Source of the DNA: Thunnus maccoyii
Taxonomy: Eukaryota > Chordata > Actinopteri > Scombriformes > Scombridae
Assembly: GCF_910596095.1 (NCBI RefSeq)
Contig: NC_056552.1
Coordinates: 14,985,111-15,049,110 of the forward strand
DNA length: 64,000 nt
Reading direction: 5' to 3'
Part shown: in pieces, positions 36,301 to 60,854 of the stretch
Layout: every line of letters begins with the position of its first letter
Position numbering within the stretch: position 1 is the stretch's first letter
Program-made: the position numbers and the translations under genes
Notes under the pieces: model-generated
The model's input: only the letters and a program-made list of their open reading frames with translations
The model's database searches: none
What the model was told of the DNA's origin: nothing

Positions 36301-39300
36301 ATGTTACTACCTGATTTTCTTGTATAATAATACTAATAATAATAATACATTGTTGGAAAATTTTGAGGTAAATGATAGCATAAAGATAATATTTACATAA
36401 AGGTTAGTTCAGAATTATAATAATTTAATGATTTAACAATAAAAAAAGGTATTTAAAATGGAATTTATAACTTTAGAGTGTGTCTGACCCATGTCAGTTG
36501 TTGCTACAACACTAACAGGCTTCTTATTGACAACGGTTTCCTTTTTCAAATCAAAAATAAATGCCTTTTGTCTTTCATTTTTTTCTTCTCAGGCGCTTGA
36601 GATACAGGATGAAAATGGGTTCCTTCCCTGCTCCTGTGTCCCCCAAAGTCCCCACATGTAAGCCTTATTTTACCTCGGTAATCAAAAATTGTCTCACATA
36701 ACCTATAACCATAAATGTACAAGAGGCTTAGATCGACAGATAAAGCTTATATTGCAGGCCAAATCCAATCTAGACAAGAAGATACAGAAAAAGAGATTAT
36801 GAAAACAGAACAGGGGATGTGAGGTTAATCTGTATAAAAAAAACCATGTAATCCAGTGTGCCCCGGTAGCCTACTGGTTATGAAGCATGCCACATAACCG
36901 TAATGCCTGCGGTTCAATTCCGGTGTTTCATTTCCTAATCCAATTTTAAAAGTAAAATGAAACATAAAGGTTTGAAAAACAGCGTATGGTCGTTAAGTCG
37001 GTTCTTTCCATGTATCTATCTGCATATATACTAAACTCCCAAACACTGTGAATCCAGGTAAAAGTAATTTATTAAAACTATACAAAAGAGAGAAAGAGGT
37101 GTACGGTAGATAAAGAAAAGCAGATAAATTGTAAGTATTTCTAAAGCTAGATAGAGTGTAAGATGTTGAATTTGCAAAACAAGGTGAAAGTCCTGAATAG
37201 TTTCTATGGTGAATCTGAAAAAGTGTACACAAGAAGAACAGTGGTTGTAATATTCTGTCACTCCCTGCAGTGATACTGTGTGTCATTCCTTGCATTGCCA
37301 ACCTCAGATGATCGGGCTGAGAGAGGTACGTGGACAAACCCTCATATTACAAAGCAGCTCTCATTCCTGCCCTTTATAAAGCATGCTTTCATTGACAACA
37401 CCCAACCTGAAACTCACAAAAACACAGATTCTGGCGCACCTTTCGCCCCTGCAATTAACCCCTTTTTTCCCTTTACAGTTGCCTTTATACCTACAATACC
37501 TTCCCCTTCTCTCCTTGATAGTTACTGTACCCTCAACGTCAACCTCACCTCCCTCCTCTTACCCTGTCTTCTCTTCCTGCTTGCCATCCCACAGAAGACT
37601 GTGACAGTGAGGGTGCTCTGAATGGAAAGGACATAGGTGAGGAGGCATGATCAACGCGTTTGCAACATCACATTTCTGCTAAATCTGTGTGCTAATCCAT
37701 CCCTTCTTCCAGAATCTGCAAACTATTCTTCTTAGAGAAGTTGTAGTGGATTGCTATAGTTTTGAATCGGAGGATAAGAGCAGGTTTCAGCTGGTTTCTT
37801 CTGTGAACTCAACACCAGATGTAACACCTCACCTCAGCCCTCTTAACCTTTTTGAAAAACAGATTTAAAACCATAAAGAGCTAGTTGGCAATCTCTTCGG
37901 TGTGTTCATCAGGCTTCCTGGCTGCTCTTATTCACTTCATGTGACTGTGCTTCTGTGGGTTTTACTGTGCTTGAAAGCATTACCCCAGCCATTTTGACCT
38001 GGACCTTATTTTCACATCCATCATACAGCTTATGTTGAACCAAAATCTTACAAACAGCTTCACTCTAGTCCATTCAGAGTATTAGTTTTTCAGTCCAATA
38101 TGAGATGTGTTTGAAATAACAAGTAAACTCTAAATATTTTAAGTGGGTTCTTCATTACTTTATTTATCTTTTATGCAGGCTTAGTGCAAAATAAATTAGT
38201 GAATTAACAAAAGAATGACTCACAACATTGTAAACAATATAGCCTGACAAATACTGGATTTAATATTGATATTTGAGAAGACGTTTTAAAAAGTTGATAA
38301 TGATCAACTGATATCTTTCTTTATTATTTTTCTATATGAACACATAACATGAACAATCATTTCTGATGAGGATCCTTTAAATATGGTCATTAAAGAAAAC
38401 TTGTCAGTGCTCTCTGGTGGACAAACTGTGTAATGGTGACACTGTTGCTAAGCAATCTATTAACATATCTTTGGCATTTCTGGATTGCAATTTCTAAATG
38501 CCAATAATTACACTACTAATACAGATATACAGTTTCTGTGATAAGCCAATATTTGCTAATATATCAGTGTAGCTTTTAAAAGCAGCATTGTTCTGATAGG
38601 CGCGTAAGAAGCAAGTAGCTCTACAGTGAAGCAATTGTGATGATTTTATTTTATTAAATTGGTATAATGGAGAATTATGAGATAATTATAGAGGTTAAAA
38701 TAGCTGAAGTTCTGCTTTAACAGTCACATTTTTTTCTGTATCTTTCAGGAATTGCTGAGTGACAGTGTGTTTGTTTTGGGTGTATCTTCATGCTCCCACT
38801 TTTTATAAAAAAAAAAAAAAAGCTCAGCGCTCTGCACTTGATCTGCGTGTGTGTGCGCTTGTGACTCTGGCAGGCTTTTTGCGCCATACGCTACAGCCAC
38901 TGACCTCATTTACTTCTCATTGTGCTTTACAAATGGCCTCTTGTCACGCTTACATGATTAAGGTGCTTTGTTTGTGTCTGGTGAAAAGGTAGATGCAGCA
39001 TGCATGGCTTCCAAGCTTCTGTTCTGTTGGTGACATTTAAGCTGGTTGAATAAATGGTCTAATATGAGCTGTAGTTTCTCCCAAGAGTAAGGCAGCTCCT
39101 GCCTTCTGTGGTCATGCTTTCTCATGGGATTTTTACTCAGGTACTCTTACTGATTTCTACTGGTGTTGTTCAGTGTGTCTGTGTTGTTTGATGTATGACA
39201 CAGGAATTTCAATTTCAATCAGGACGTGAGATGATGTGGAAATTAGTGCAATTTTCAGTTTGCTACTTGTTTGGTTTTTCGATTCTAGTGTCAAGCTGGC

Positions 39301-41761
39301 AGTGTAATCTGCGCTAGACTTGTTAGAGTTTCTTCAGTATATGGACCACTGTCCATCTTACATTTCTACCTACATGTCTTTGACCACAGCGAGCTTGCGC
39401 AGAAGTTTCAGGCTTAAGAAAGATCGCCAGGGATCACCAGGAGAACCTCAAACTCCAGATGCCAATCACACAGATTTCCTGATTTACGAGGAAGTCACAC
39501 AATATCTTCCCCGTCCTGGTGAGAGGCCCCGCCTAATAGTACTGATAGGTAGGTCTACTGCGGGTTTTGTTGACATCTTAAATTTAAGAAACTACACATA
39601 AATTCTCAAAAAAAAACACCCAACTTGCTATTAAAGTGACACTGGGCATGAGATTTAAGTAAAAATATTGATAATTTTGTGTCTATTCTGTTATATGGTC
39701 ACAGGTTCTCAGGGAGCTCGGATCACTGAGCTCAAACAGAAGGTGATCGCTGAGAATCCCCGACATTGTGGTTTGGCTGTGCCTCGTGAGTTGGGTTTTC
39801 TTTATATTTACTCTTTGGCTTTCACTATGAAGTCACTCTAAAGCTGCAGATGTGTTTTTCTGGGTCTGTAGTTAAGATATGTGCTGTGGGTTTCACCTGA
39901 GTACCTGTTAGCTGCTGCAATGCCTTTGATCTAGGATTTAAACCAGATTAATCTCCTCTTTCAGACATTGTAATCCACCACTGGAGATTTCTTTACAAAA
40001 AGCTACACCAAAACAAATGAGTTATAGTGTAGATGGTGTAGCAACATTTGCACCATCTGTGGCGTTTTTTGTATTTGCACAGGATTAGATGTTTTGTTCA
40101 CCACTTGTGAAAACTGCTGAGTAAAAATGTGATATTTTGCTCTGGAGGACAATGCATTATCCATGTGATTACATACCACACACAGGCTCTTGCTGACATA
40201 TTTAAAGACATACAAGCAGTCAGTCATTAACTTTTTTCCAAACCCCCCCCCCGGCTGTGTTTGAATATGCGGCCTGAAGACACCACTCGGGCCAGGAAGT
40301 GTTATGAGAGAGAAGGAGTGGAGTACCACTTCATCACTAAAGCAGCTTTCGAGGCAGACATCCAGAATGGCAAGTGAGTATTGGATACAGGATATTATCC
40401 AAGACATGGTTTACTGTATATTCTGATGTTTCAGACACTTGCATTCATTTTGTATACAAGTTAATTTTACTTTTAAATTTGTTATCACTGAAGTGGCCAA
40501 TCTGTTCAGCTCGATTTACAATTTTTTGCCCGAATAATTCATGATGGTGCCATATTTCTGCAGATTTATTGAATATGGGGAGTATAAAGACAATCTGTAC
40601 GGCACCAGTTTGGAGTCCATGCGCAGAATTTTGGATCAAAACAAGGTCTGTCTGGTGGATGTGCAACCAGAGGTTAGTATTTACACTGACAAACGAATAC
40701 ATTTTTGATTACAATAAATACTAAGAACTTGAAAGCAAGTACAGACATAGTCATTAAACATGAGATCATTTTTCTCATCTCATCACATTGAGACGCCCAC
40801 ACCTCTATTTCTGTGTCAATTAAGTTTCTGACAGCTCTGTTTTACACAGAACACAGATTTTACATAGTGCTGATTAGAGGCTGTATTTTCTCAGTTTTAG
40901 CAGTTTTAAATTACAGTTTAAATAAGTTCACAATTTTTCAAGTCTGTCAACACTGAAAGAGGTTTTCTTTGCTGTAATCATTCCTCCTGCTCATACTGAC
41001 TATTAAAAGTGTGCCCATAGCCACAAAAATTGTGAACCCATCCTAAGATTTTACTTGTCACATTTAAAGTATGACCAAGTCTGGATTCAGTCTACACTGC
41101 ATAAGCCAACAGGTTTAGTATATTCAATGTTTATGTACTGACAACTTTTTAAAAGGCTGTGGAGGACTGTAAAACATCTACACTATTCATAAAAATCTCC
41201 CATATATTTAGTAAAGCCGCTGTTGTTGGTATAATTAAGTTTTTGTCCCACATTCAGGCACTGAAGACTCTACGTACCGCTGAGTTCAAACCATATGTCA
41301 TCTTCGTAAGACCTTGCATCTTTGACAGTCAAAGGAAACGGCTTGGCTCCTCTTCCTCACTCAGCGCAGGAATAACGGTGCAAATACTTCCTGACTCACA
41401 CTTGACAAAAGAAAGTTTAAGTGCAGTGTCTCCTAGCTGACAGTGATTGTTCACACAGACTGTTAGTGATTTGAAACCTTTTTTCTTAAATCATCAGTGT
41501 AACATTTTGTGCCTGTGTACACACTCTGAGTCATGTAGTAACAACTAAACATTATTCCTCCCCTCTCCTCTCACTGAGCAGGAGGATGACCTGGAAGAAA
41601 TGAAGCAGTCGGCAGAGCGGATGGATGAGTGTTACGGGCATTGGGTGGACTATGTCTTGGTGAAGGAGGACCCAGTCAGTGCCTTAGCAGAGCTCCAGGT
41701 CATACTGGAGAGGGTGCAGATGGAGCCCCAGTGGGTGCCTGTTTCCTGGGTGAGGACCTAA
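30302..41761 (+). CDS. mpp3: MAGUK p55 family scaffold MPP3 (18 coding exons, 582 aa)
   Basis: Membrane-associated guanylate kinase scaffold linking cell-adhesion and polarity proteins under the plasma membrane. Exons: 30302-30326, 30903-31021, 31432-31509, 31690-31770, 32357-32494, 34294-34375, 34841-34926, 35025-35099, 36003-36199, 36593-36657, 37308-37325, 37595-37636, 39390-39548, 39705-39785, 40280-40373, 40564-40672, 41258-41377, 41582-41761; 1749 nt in frame to TAA. Domains: two L27 (about aa 9-115), PDZ (about 133-211, with GATIRRDE and REVNG), SH3 (about 229-297, [16 protein letters not shown]), HOOK linker, guanylate kinase-like (about 380 to end, LIVLIGSQGARI). The kinase P-loop is degenerate, as in MPP3, so it should be catalytically dead. 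It follows human MPP3 closely (about 585 aa), including PTPVLHSA and [12 protein letters not shown]. The start was chosen by homology; an in-frame ATG at 30290 would add four residues. Confidence 0.93.
32972..33323. repeat. Probable truncated MITE (ggtaccctgtggag end)
   Basis: Begins ttaaaggtaccctgtggag, an end motif I recall from fish MITEs, and runs up to the TTAA of the next element. No matching inverted end was found, so this is a one-sided remnant at best. Confidence 0.35.
33324..33788. mobile_element. piggyBac-type MITE with TTAA target duplication (second family)
   Basis: TTAA at 33324-33327 and 33785-33788 flank a 457-bp element. The inverted ends are aaggatagttcgcatatttt on the left and the complement of gcaaactatccct on the right. 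There is no transposase frame. It lies in the mpp3 intron between exons ending 32494 and starting 34294. Confidence 0.82.
33842..34143. repeat. Dispersed repeat, gctgcaac family, copy 3
   Basis: Runs from gtagagctgtaatgttc, through caacagaaaattaattgcca and atctttggattttgg, to aataatcgttagttgcaac. The orientation is opposite to copies 1 and 4. Confidence 0.6.
35287..35960. mobile_element. Second gctaagcta MITE, interrupted by a Tc1/mariner fragment
   Basis: 35287-35470 (agttagatgagtagattgat, gttagcttagcttagctta) and 35730-35960 (gtgctaagctaagctaactg) match the two halves of the element at 26990-27360. The middle, about 35470-35725, is foreign. It begins ctcaacccagttgaacacc and partly encodes a transposase-like C-terminus (LNPVEH in one frame, [15 protein letters not shown] in another), broken by frameshifts. 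The simplest reading is a transposon fragment nested in an older MITE. It lies in the mpp3 intron before the SH3 exon. Confidence 0.65.
36857..36932 (+). repeat. tRNA-derived SINE head fragment
   Basis: An RNA polymerase III type promoter is visible: box A-like ggtagcctactgg (36865-36877) and box B-like ggttcaattcc (36911-36921), about 44 bases apart as in a tRNA gene. The stretch does not fold into a clean cloverleaf by eye and has no obvious SINE body, so it is called a SINE fragment rather than a tRNA gene. Confidence 0.5.
37308..37325 (+). other. mpp3: mpp3 18-nt microexon
   Basis: A six-codon exon (phase 1 to phase 1) encoding most of YDRAER in the SH3-GK linker, with acceptor ccaacctcag and donor gtacgt. 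It aligns with the YDQPCDKE region of human MPP3. It is frame-neutral if skipped. Confidence 0.75.
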
Positions 41762-42675
41762 CCTGCTTACCTGAGCTTGACTGGTTCAAGTTGAGACAGT
41801 GGACCCACTGTGTGTGGAGGACAGATAAAACTGTTGGTGTGATCCAGTGTTTACTGCCAGACTAACCATTCCACAAATACAGGTTTGTGATAGTTGATCA
41901 TAAAAGAACATCTGCAATGGACTGAAAGCTGCTTTTTCATTGGTCTGAGTATCAAATGAGCCTTTCTGTTTTAGGTTGTTCAGTGTGAAATGACTGAGAT
42001 TGTCATACAGATAGTGCTGACGTCCATACTGTATATCTAAACTGTACAATGGCAGTGTAACAGCTGACAGGAATGTAGTACATGCATGTAGGACAAAGTC
42101 CCTATAGCAAGATCAGCGCTAAGTATGATCAATTATGTATGACATATATATTATAGCAGCTATAATGTGAAGTGCCATATTAAACATGTTAAAACCATGG
42201 ATGTATTATAAGAGCTAGATACCATGCTGCTGCTAAGCCTTGCAGCCAATTTTTCCAAAAAATCAAAAAAAGCAAAAAGTCCCTCCTGCGGCCCAAAAAG
42301 CACTTTCACCATAGACCACCATTGTAAAAGCGACGTCTGTAAAACTGTTGACAGGACCCCTCAAACTGCAAATCATGTCAATTATGAAAAAAAGTTATTT
42401 AAGAATCTGTGACGTCATTACAATGTAAAGTCTATGGGCCGAGCGGGATCTTGTGGGCGAGGCCAGTGGGGGAAACACTACTGCGCATATTTAGTGGGCC
42501 GCACAATGCGGAAGCAAACCCGGATGCTAGAAACTTTTTTGGCGCATGCGTCAGCCGATCAGTTCTTACTGGACTGAATGGGCGCCATTTTCGGTCCGGT
42601 ATCTGGCTCTTATAATACATCTATTGTTAAAACTTATAACTGTAAAATGAAAAAATAAAATCTGCAGAACATCTG
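41762..42675 (+). other. mpp3: mpp3 3' UTR with AATAAA
   Basis: Non-coding after the stop at 41761. The candidate signal AATAAA is at 42654-42659. Most of 42196-42625 is a MITE, so the distal half of the UTR is transposon-derived if this signal is used. Confidence 0.55.
42196..42625. mobile_element. hAT-type MITE with 8-bp target duplication
   Basis: Flanked by identical 8-bp copies of gttaaaac at 42188-42195 and 42626-42633. The ends are inverted repeats of about 28 bp: left catggatgtattataagagc, right the complement of gctcttataatacatctatt. The 430-bp element has no transposase frame. An 8-bp duplication is typical of hAT transposition. Its interior is less AT-rich than its surroundings. 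Confidence 0.85.
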
Positions 42676-42797
42676 CTCATGCTGGAGATTATATTTATGT
42701 TACTGTAACCTGACTTCCAGTGATTGATGTTGGCAATAACAATCTATTTAATTGAGAAATAAGTCGTGAGCCAAGCAGTATTAATTGGGGAAAACCA

Positions 42798-42803
42798 TTT
42801 ATT
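42798..42803 (-). promoter_or_regulatory. psmc5: psmc5 poly(A) signal
   Basis: AATAAA on the minus strand, about 100 bases after the psmc5 stop codon. It faces the mpp3 signal at 42654-42659 from the opposite strand. Confidence 0.65.
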
Positions 42804-42901
42804 TTAGAAGGACTTATGTAACAATTATAAACCAAACCATAAACAAAAGCAGGAAAATATACATATGTGGTTGCATTGTGTGCAAGAAAACAAAAGGCCT
42901 T

Positions 42902-47969
<5,068 letters not shown>

Positions 47970-48060
47970 CTTGGAATTTCTGCATCCGCTTCAGAATGCG
48001 CGTATTTCCGGCAGACTTCTTCTTCTTCGGGGCTTTTTTTTTAAATGAAATGAATGCTCA
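47970..48060 (-). promoter_or_regulatory. psmc5: psmc5 promoter region with ETS-like site
   Basis: Upstream of the psmc5 ATG the minus strand reads gccggaaatacgcgcattc (about 47996-48014), containing an ETS-type GGAA core next to CpG-bearing sequence. This is common in TATA-less housekeeping promoters. No TATA box is visible. Confidence 0.35.
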
Positions 48061-48543
48061 TGTCAGCACCTACAGTCCTTCTTGTGAATTACACATTATT
48101 TTTGCCGTGGCTATTTTTCAACTCTCCTACTGTAACTGCAACTAACTGAACATTAAAACTTTAACACAAAAAATGTATCAGTGAATTTAATTCAGTGTCA
48201 ATCTTTGGACAGAAGTTTGCTTTGATCAAGTGTCATCTCACAACCTGAGCCGGTCCGTGAAGAGTGTAGCTTACAGGAAATATTATTTGGCTTGGCCGCC
48301 GTTATTTGAGGAGTGGTAAACACGTCTTAACTGTTTGAGACAAGTAAGACCAGCCACCTGTCGAAACTTCTCAGAAGCACCTGAGCTCTTCAACCAGCCC
48401 AAACATGTACACTCATGGCATAACCTCAGTTTACTGTAGCTAGACAGCTGCTCTCTCTAAATAAGAAAAGCTTACAATAAAGCTGGGTAAATTTACAGTA
48501 TAGGCTACTTTTGGTAATGTTTCCATCAGACAATAGAAACAGA

Positions 48544-48591
<48 letters not shown>

Positions 48592-48676
48592 TTGCTTTGA
48601 AAAGACATATGTATCTATTGTTGTAATAGCATGTAGGTAATAAAGAAATACAGTATCACAAACATTTGTAAGTATG
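48061..48676. other. Intergenic, smarcd2 to psmc5
   Basis: About 0.6 kb of AT-rich sequence including the (TA)n run. No coding frame or recognisable element was seen. Confidence 0.6.
48549..48590. repeat. (TA)n microsatellite
   Basis: About 42 bases of pure TA repeat between psmc5 and the smarcd2 3' end. Confidence 0.95.
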
Positions 48677-49966
48677 TTTATTGTGAAAAATACTCCAAAT
48701 GTATAAAAGATAAAGGCCTTTGATTGATGATACACAACATGCAAATATTTTACAAAGTGGCTGTACAAAAAAAGACAGCAACATTTCTCAAATTCTAAGT
48801 GCCTTCTTCACATAACAGATTTGGCACAGCGATATCTGTTAACATGGAATGTCTAGAGAAATTCTGGAAATCTCATAACAAAATAGCATTTCAGCAAAAA
48901 GTTAACTAATGAACTGATAAACTGTATACAACAATTTGGTACAATGTTTAGTTGACACACTACGTTTGCATTCCTATTTTATTAATACCAGTTAATCTTC
49001 TTGGGAGGTGTGGATCTACTGTGTTCTTCCAGGAAGAACTCTTCAACCCAAAGATCCCGCCACAGACCCCTTTCTTGGCATTAAAAACAATACAACACAT
49101 CAAATAACAAATGAAAAAAACATGTAAACATTCAAGAAGTACAAAAAAAGCTGGTGAATTACAGCTGGACAGATTGGACTCATGTCCTTGTACAAAATAA
49201 AGAGCTCAATCCTTTCCCAAAGGAGAGCTTTCCAGGAAATCCTGGTTTAACACAGTAAAGACATGTTTCAATTCAACTGATATATCTACAATAAGAAAAA
49301 CAACAGCACCTTAACTTGTAAAACTATTGTTGGCATAAAAACTCCTTATCAGTTCCACGTCGTAAAACAATTTAAGAATTACTTTGCTTTTCTGAGGATA
49401 TAATCCAAATTTTCTAAATGTATGGTGTAAAAATGTTTTCAGTATGGATATATATTTTGGACTACTTAATTCTATCATGCCTCCCAATTCTTGCTTATTG
49501 ACATTACCAGACATCAGGTATTCTTCCTATCTTAAAGGTATGGCTTTCAAATGTGGAGGTAAACAGACACCCTTTCAAATTAGCATACAAAATGATGGTG
49601 AAAGACACCTAGACAGCACCAATGCTTAAAACCTTTTAAGCATATTGTACCATAAACAAAATATATTGCAAAACAAGGCAGCGATTATTTGAACAGGCTC
49701 AAAATAAAAGACAATGCAAGGCAAACATATTATTAAGACCATGTAAATCATCACTTTGGTCCCATGTACTCTGTTGACTTTAGAATTATTATCTATGGGA
49801 CAACAAAGATATGTATCTCACTTAGAAGCTGGTATCTCATACCATATCCATGAGGATGGTTTTGTAAACATTTGAGCTGCAACATTAGCTTGATTGCTTC
49901 AAGCTATTTCCAATTTTGATTGAGCAGACATTAACATGTGAAGAGTAAACCTCTGGGAAAATGTTT
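48677..49966 (-). other. smarcd2: smarcd2 3' UTR
   Basis: AT-rich, non-coding. A minus-strand AATAAA lies at 48677-48682, giving a 3' UTR of about 1.3 kb if used. Confidence 0.55.
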
Positions 49967-57742
<7,776 letters not shown>

Positions 57743-58060
57743 CTTCCAGATCCACAAGTGGTTTAAAAGTGAACTCTAAGCTACCGAATGTCGGTTCAAA
57801 TACAAGTCTAGCAAAATGTTAACTGGACGTCTCTGCGACAAGTCAGAAAGTGACTAAGTTATCCAACTACAGTTAGTTTAAATGAGCTCGGGTTCCAGGT
57901 TGACAGTAAGCACACTGTCAACAAAAAGCTAGCTAATGTTAGCTCGCTTTCCTACCGTTTCAAGTTCCGGGATTTGCCTCCACCTACAACTGCTTGTTTT
58001 CTGTTCTTTGTCATCTCCTTTAACGCCCCTTATGTCTTGATATCTGTCACTGGCTAATGA
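57743..58060 (-). promoter_or_regulatory. smarcd2: Probable smarcd2 promoter / 5' UTR region
   Basis: The sequence upstream of the ATG includes ggaacttgaaacggtagg on the minus strand. No TATA box is evident. The call rests on position only. Confidence 0.3.
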
Positions 58061-60854
58061 AGTTAGCTATTTCATTATGAGGCTATTGAAAAACATGTTA
58101 ATGCATGACTTCCAACAAAGTGAGTGTCTAAAGCAATACCAAGTATTTTCGCAACTGCCCACACACACACAATGCCAGATGCTGCCTTCACTAATATCGG
58201 AAATTTTGACATTTACCATAACTTTCGCCTAAAAAGTAACGTTGATCCTCTTAGTGTGAACCATATACAGTTTATAGTGTGAACATAAACTGAAATTACA
58301 TTTTTCAATTACGAATGTCATACAATACCTAAAGTTGAACTATCAAGATGCTGGGACTTTTTTTTTTAATTACCTGGGCACTGATGCCTTCCTCCACATT
58401 TTGCTTTGTTCCACATTATAACTGCCAACCCCAAAATATTTCCCCCCCCTCAGATTCCTGTAGTTGTTAACACAACTCCACTTAAATGCGTGGTTATCAA
58501 CTGATCTCATAACATGGCTGGATTGACCTGTTAGGGGGCCTCAGGGCGAAGAGTGGTCCCAGTTGACACCTAATCTCCAACCGCCCTCTGTGCTTTGTGT
58601 ATATACATAGACTGTGTTGCCTTGAAGTTCACACTAAGAATTACTACTGTATACAGCAGCTTCAATATTTGCCCAGAAACCCAAAGACCGTCCAGTACTC
58701 CTACGCTAAATTAATACTGGCATCAGTCAGGTTTCCTGTGCGTCAAATAGTTTGTGGTAATTGAAATTATTTAGGAATAAGTACCCTGTGAGCACAATGT
58801 AAACTAGAACTAAATTCAACATAGGGCCACAAGATAAGGTAATGATGCTAGAACTGATATATCACTCTGGTGGTGTAAATTGCAATTTTAAAAAATATCA
58901 AATGACATAAAACCAGTAGACATGTAGTGAACCCCTGATGGTCTGGGGGCCTTAAGACAATTGCCTGCTTTTCCAGTCTTGTTTCAGTACAGCCTTTGGC
59001 TTCAAAGACTGTAGGATCCACTTATCCATCCAACGTATCTGTGCTAAAACTGGCTTAGGTAGGCGGAGTACAAATTTGGCAACCAAAATCAGTATTGTGT
59101 CGAAATCTGTTTCCCCTTTGAATAGTATTTCCCGTAGTGCTTCCATCAGTCGTCATCACAGAGGTTACTGGCTAGGGTTAGGGCTAAAGATAGATTCAGG
59201 TTAAGGTGAGAGGAAACACAATTTGATTACATTGAACACAACACTGGCACTGATGCACAGTACATTTAAACAGATGAGGGCAAAGATACATCGTTTTTGT
59301 GAAAGATACCCCAATATTTATTGTGGTTACACCACTCATACCTACTCGACTAACGATTTTTGTTGTCAGATGTACGAACATATCTCACATTTTTTTAGAT
59401 AATTCTCACCATATCGTTTAAACTGTTGTGGAGCATGTAGCCTGTGTTCAGCAACACCACCTTAAAGGCTTAATATTCAAGCCCCATCACCATGCCCTTT
59501 TACCTAGACTTACAACTGTAGCTCAGAGCTCAAAAATTGGAGTTTAGGAAGAGCACATGAAGGCAGCATAACTGTCTCCCTCAGGCAGTTTTCAGTTCTA
59601 GGAACTCAATGCAAAACACTTTGCTTTGAAGAAACAGGATCTGTGTTAACCGTATGTTTACTGTTTATCAGTTTCCAGAGAATAAGATCTACCTACTTAT
59701 GCTGGAAAAAAACCTTTACACAGCAACGTTTCTTGTATCTGTCTCATCCAATAGATGTATTATTGCCCTCATTTGATCAACAGCATCCCCTGTTGGTTAA
59801 ATGGTCATGATTCGTAAGCACTGGATCAAGGTTACTGAGGTTTTTGTTGCTTTTTTTCCATCCATCAAAAATCCACATTCAGTGCCTGCTCGGAGTTCAA
59901 GTTAACACCAGGCTAAAGGAGAGGTAACAAATCAAATTATGCTAGACAGATGAAACAAACTGAGTCATGATAGCAGCAATTCAACTATTTGAATATTTAC
60001 ACTATCACATAACACCAAGGATATATGTAACCCTTTACAATGTAAACACATGATACAAAGACATTTTTTGAGAGCTAGAAAACAAGCTGATCTCTCCACC
60101 AAAAAAATGAAACAAAAAGAAACCTGCTTTCTGCAGCAAATACCTGCTTGTACAATTAAGGGTTCACTCACTGAACATTTTCAAAACAAGTTTCCACAGG
60201 TGAATGATAACCGTGAGTTGCTTCTCTCTCACACACACACACATACACACATAAACTGTATTGTAATTCAGCTGCAGAACTATGAGCCGGACAGTGAATG
60301 TGAAAACAAAAAGACAAACCATTATTAATGATTGTCCGAAAGATAATGTGACATTATTTTTTTTTTTTAAAAATGAGATTTTTTTTTTTTAAAAGGTGAG
60401 GAAATATAAGTACACCTAATGCCTAATCATTTCTGTATTTTAAGAAACAACATACTGTATGTGCACACAATCACTGTCACACAGCTGCCTCTGCTTGGCC
60501 ACTGAATGAATTACACCAGAATCTATCTCTGTGCAGTGAAATCGTAAATGGTGATATTCATTATTATGGACTCCAGCAAATACTTCAAAAACAAAGAAAA
60601 ATGAGTGTTGGTACGATGATTTTGTGAAGGAAAAATAAAAAATAAAAAAAATCTGTCAAGTATACAGTGGGAGGTCTGGACTGCTTCTGCAGAGCAGTTA
60701 ACACCATAAATGTCACCTATAACATCAATGTCCATTGATTTCACAACAAAAAAAAAAAAAAAGGGTGAAGTGTTATTGGTCTTCCCGGGTGTGCGCGTTT
60801 GTGTGTAAGTATACACCATACGGTAAAAAGAATGTGTGTTTGTGGCTGAGTGTG
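58061..60854. other. Between smarcd2 and the atxn7l3 stop codon
   Basis: The right part should include the atxn7l3 3' UTR; a minus-strand AATAAA lies near 59317-59322. 59096-59225 holds sequence related to the fold-back element at 46425-47300. Short CA and poly-T runs lie at 60230 and 60360. I found no SCA7-type zinc-binding frame here, which matters for the atxn7l3 model. Confidence 0.5.

Noticed and set aside
38749-38775. Possible mpp3 exon after tctttcag
   Set aside because: It introduces a stop after four codons. Joining 37636 to 39390 gives the expected LRRSFRL sequence. A rare alternative end cannot be excluded.
58952-59146. 64-codon minus-strand open frame
   Set aside because: It overlaps sequence related to the fold-back repeat and resembles no family I know. 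It is probably chance.
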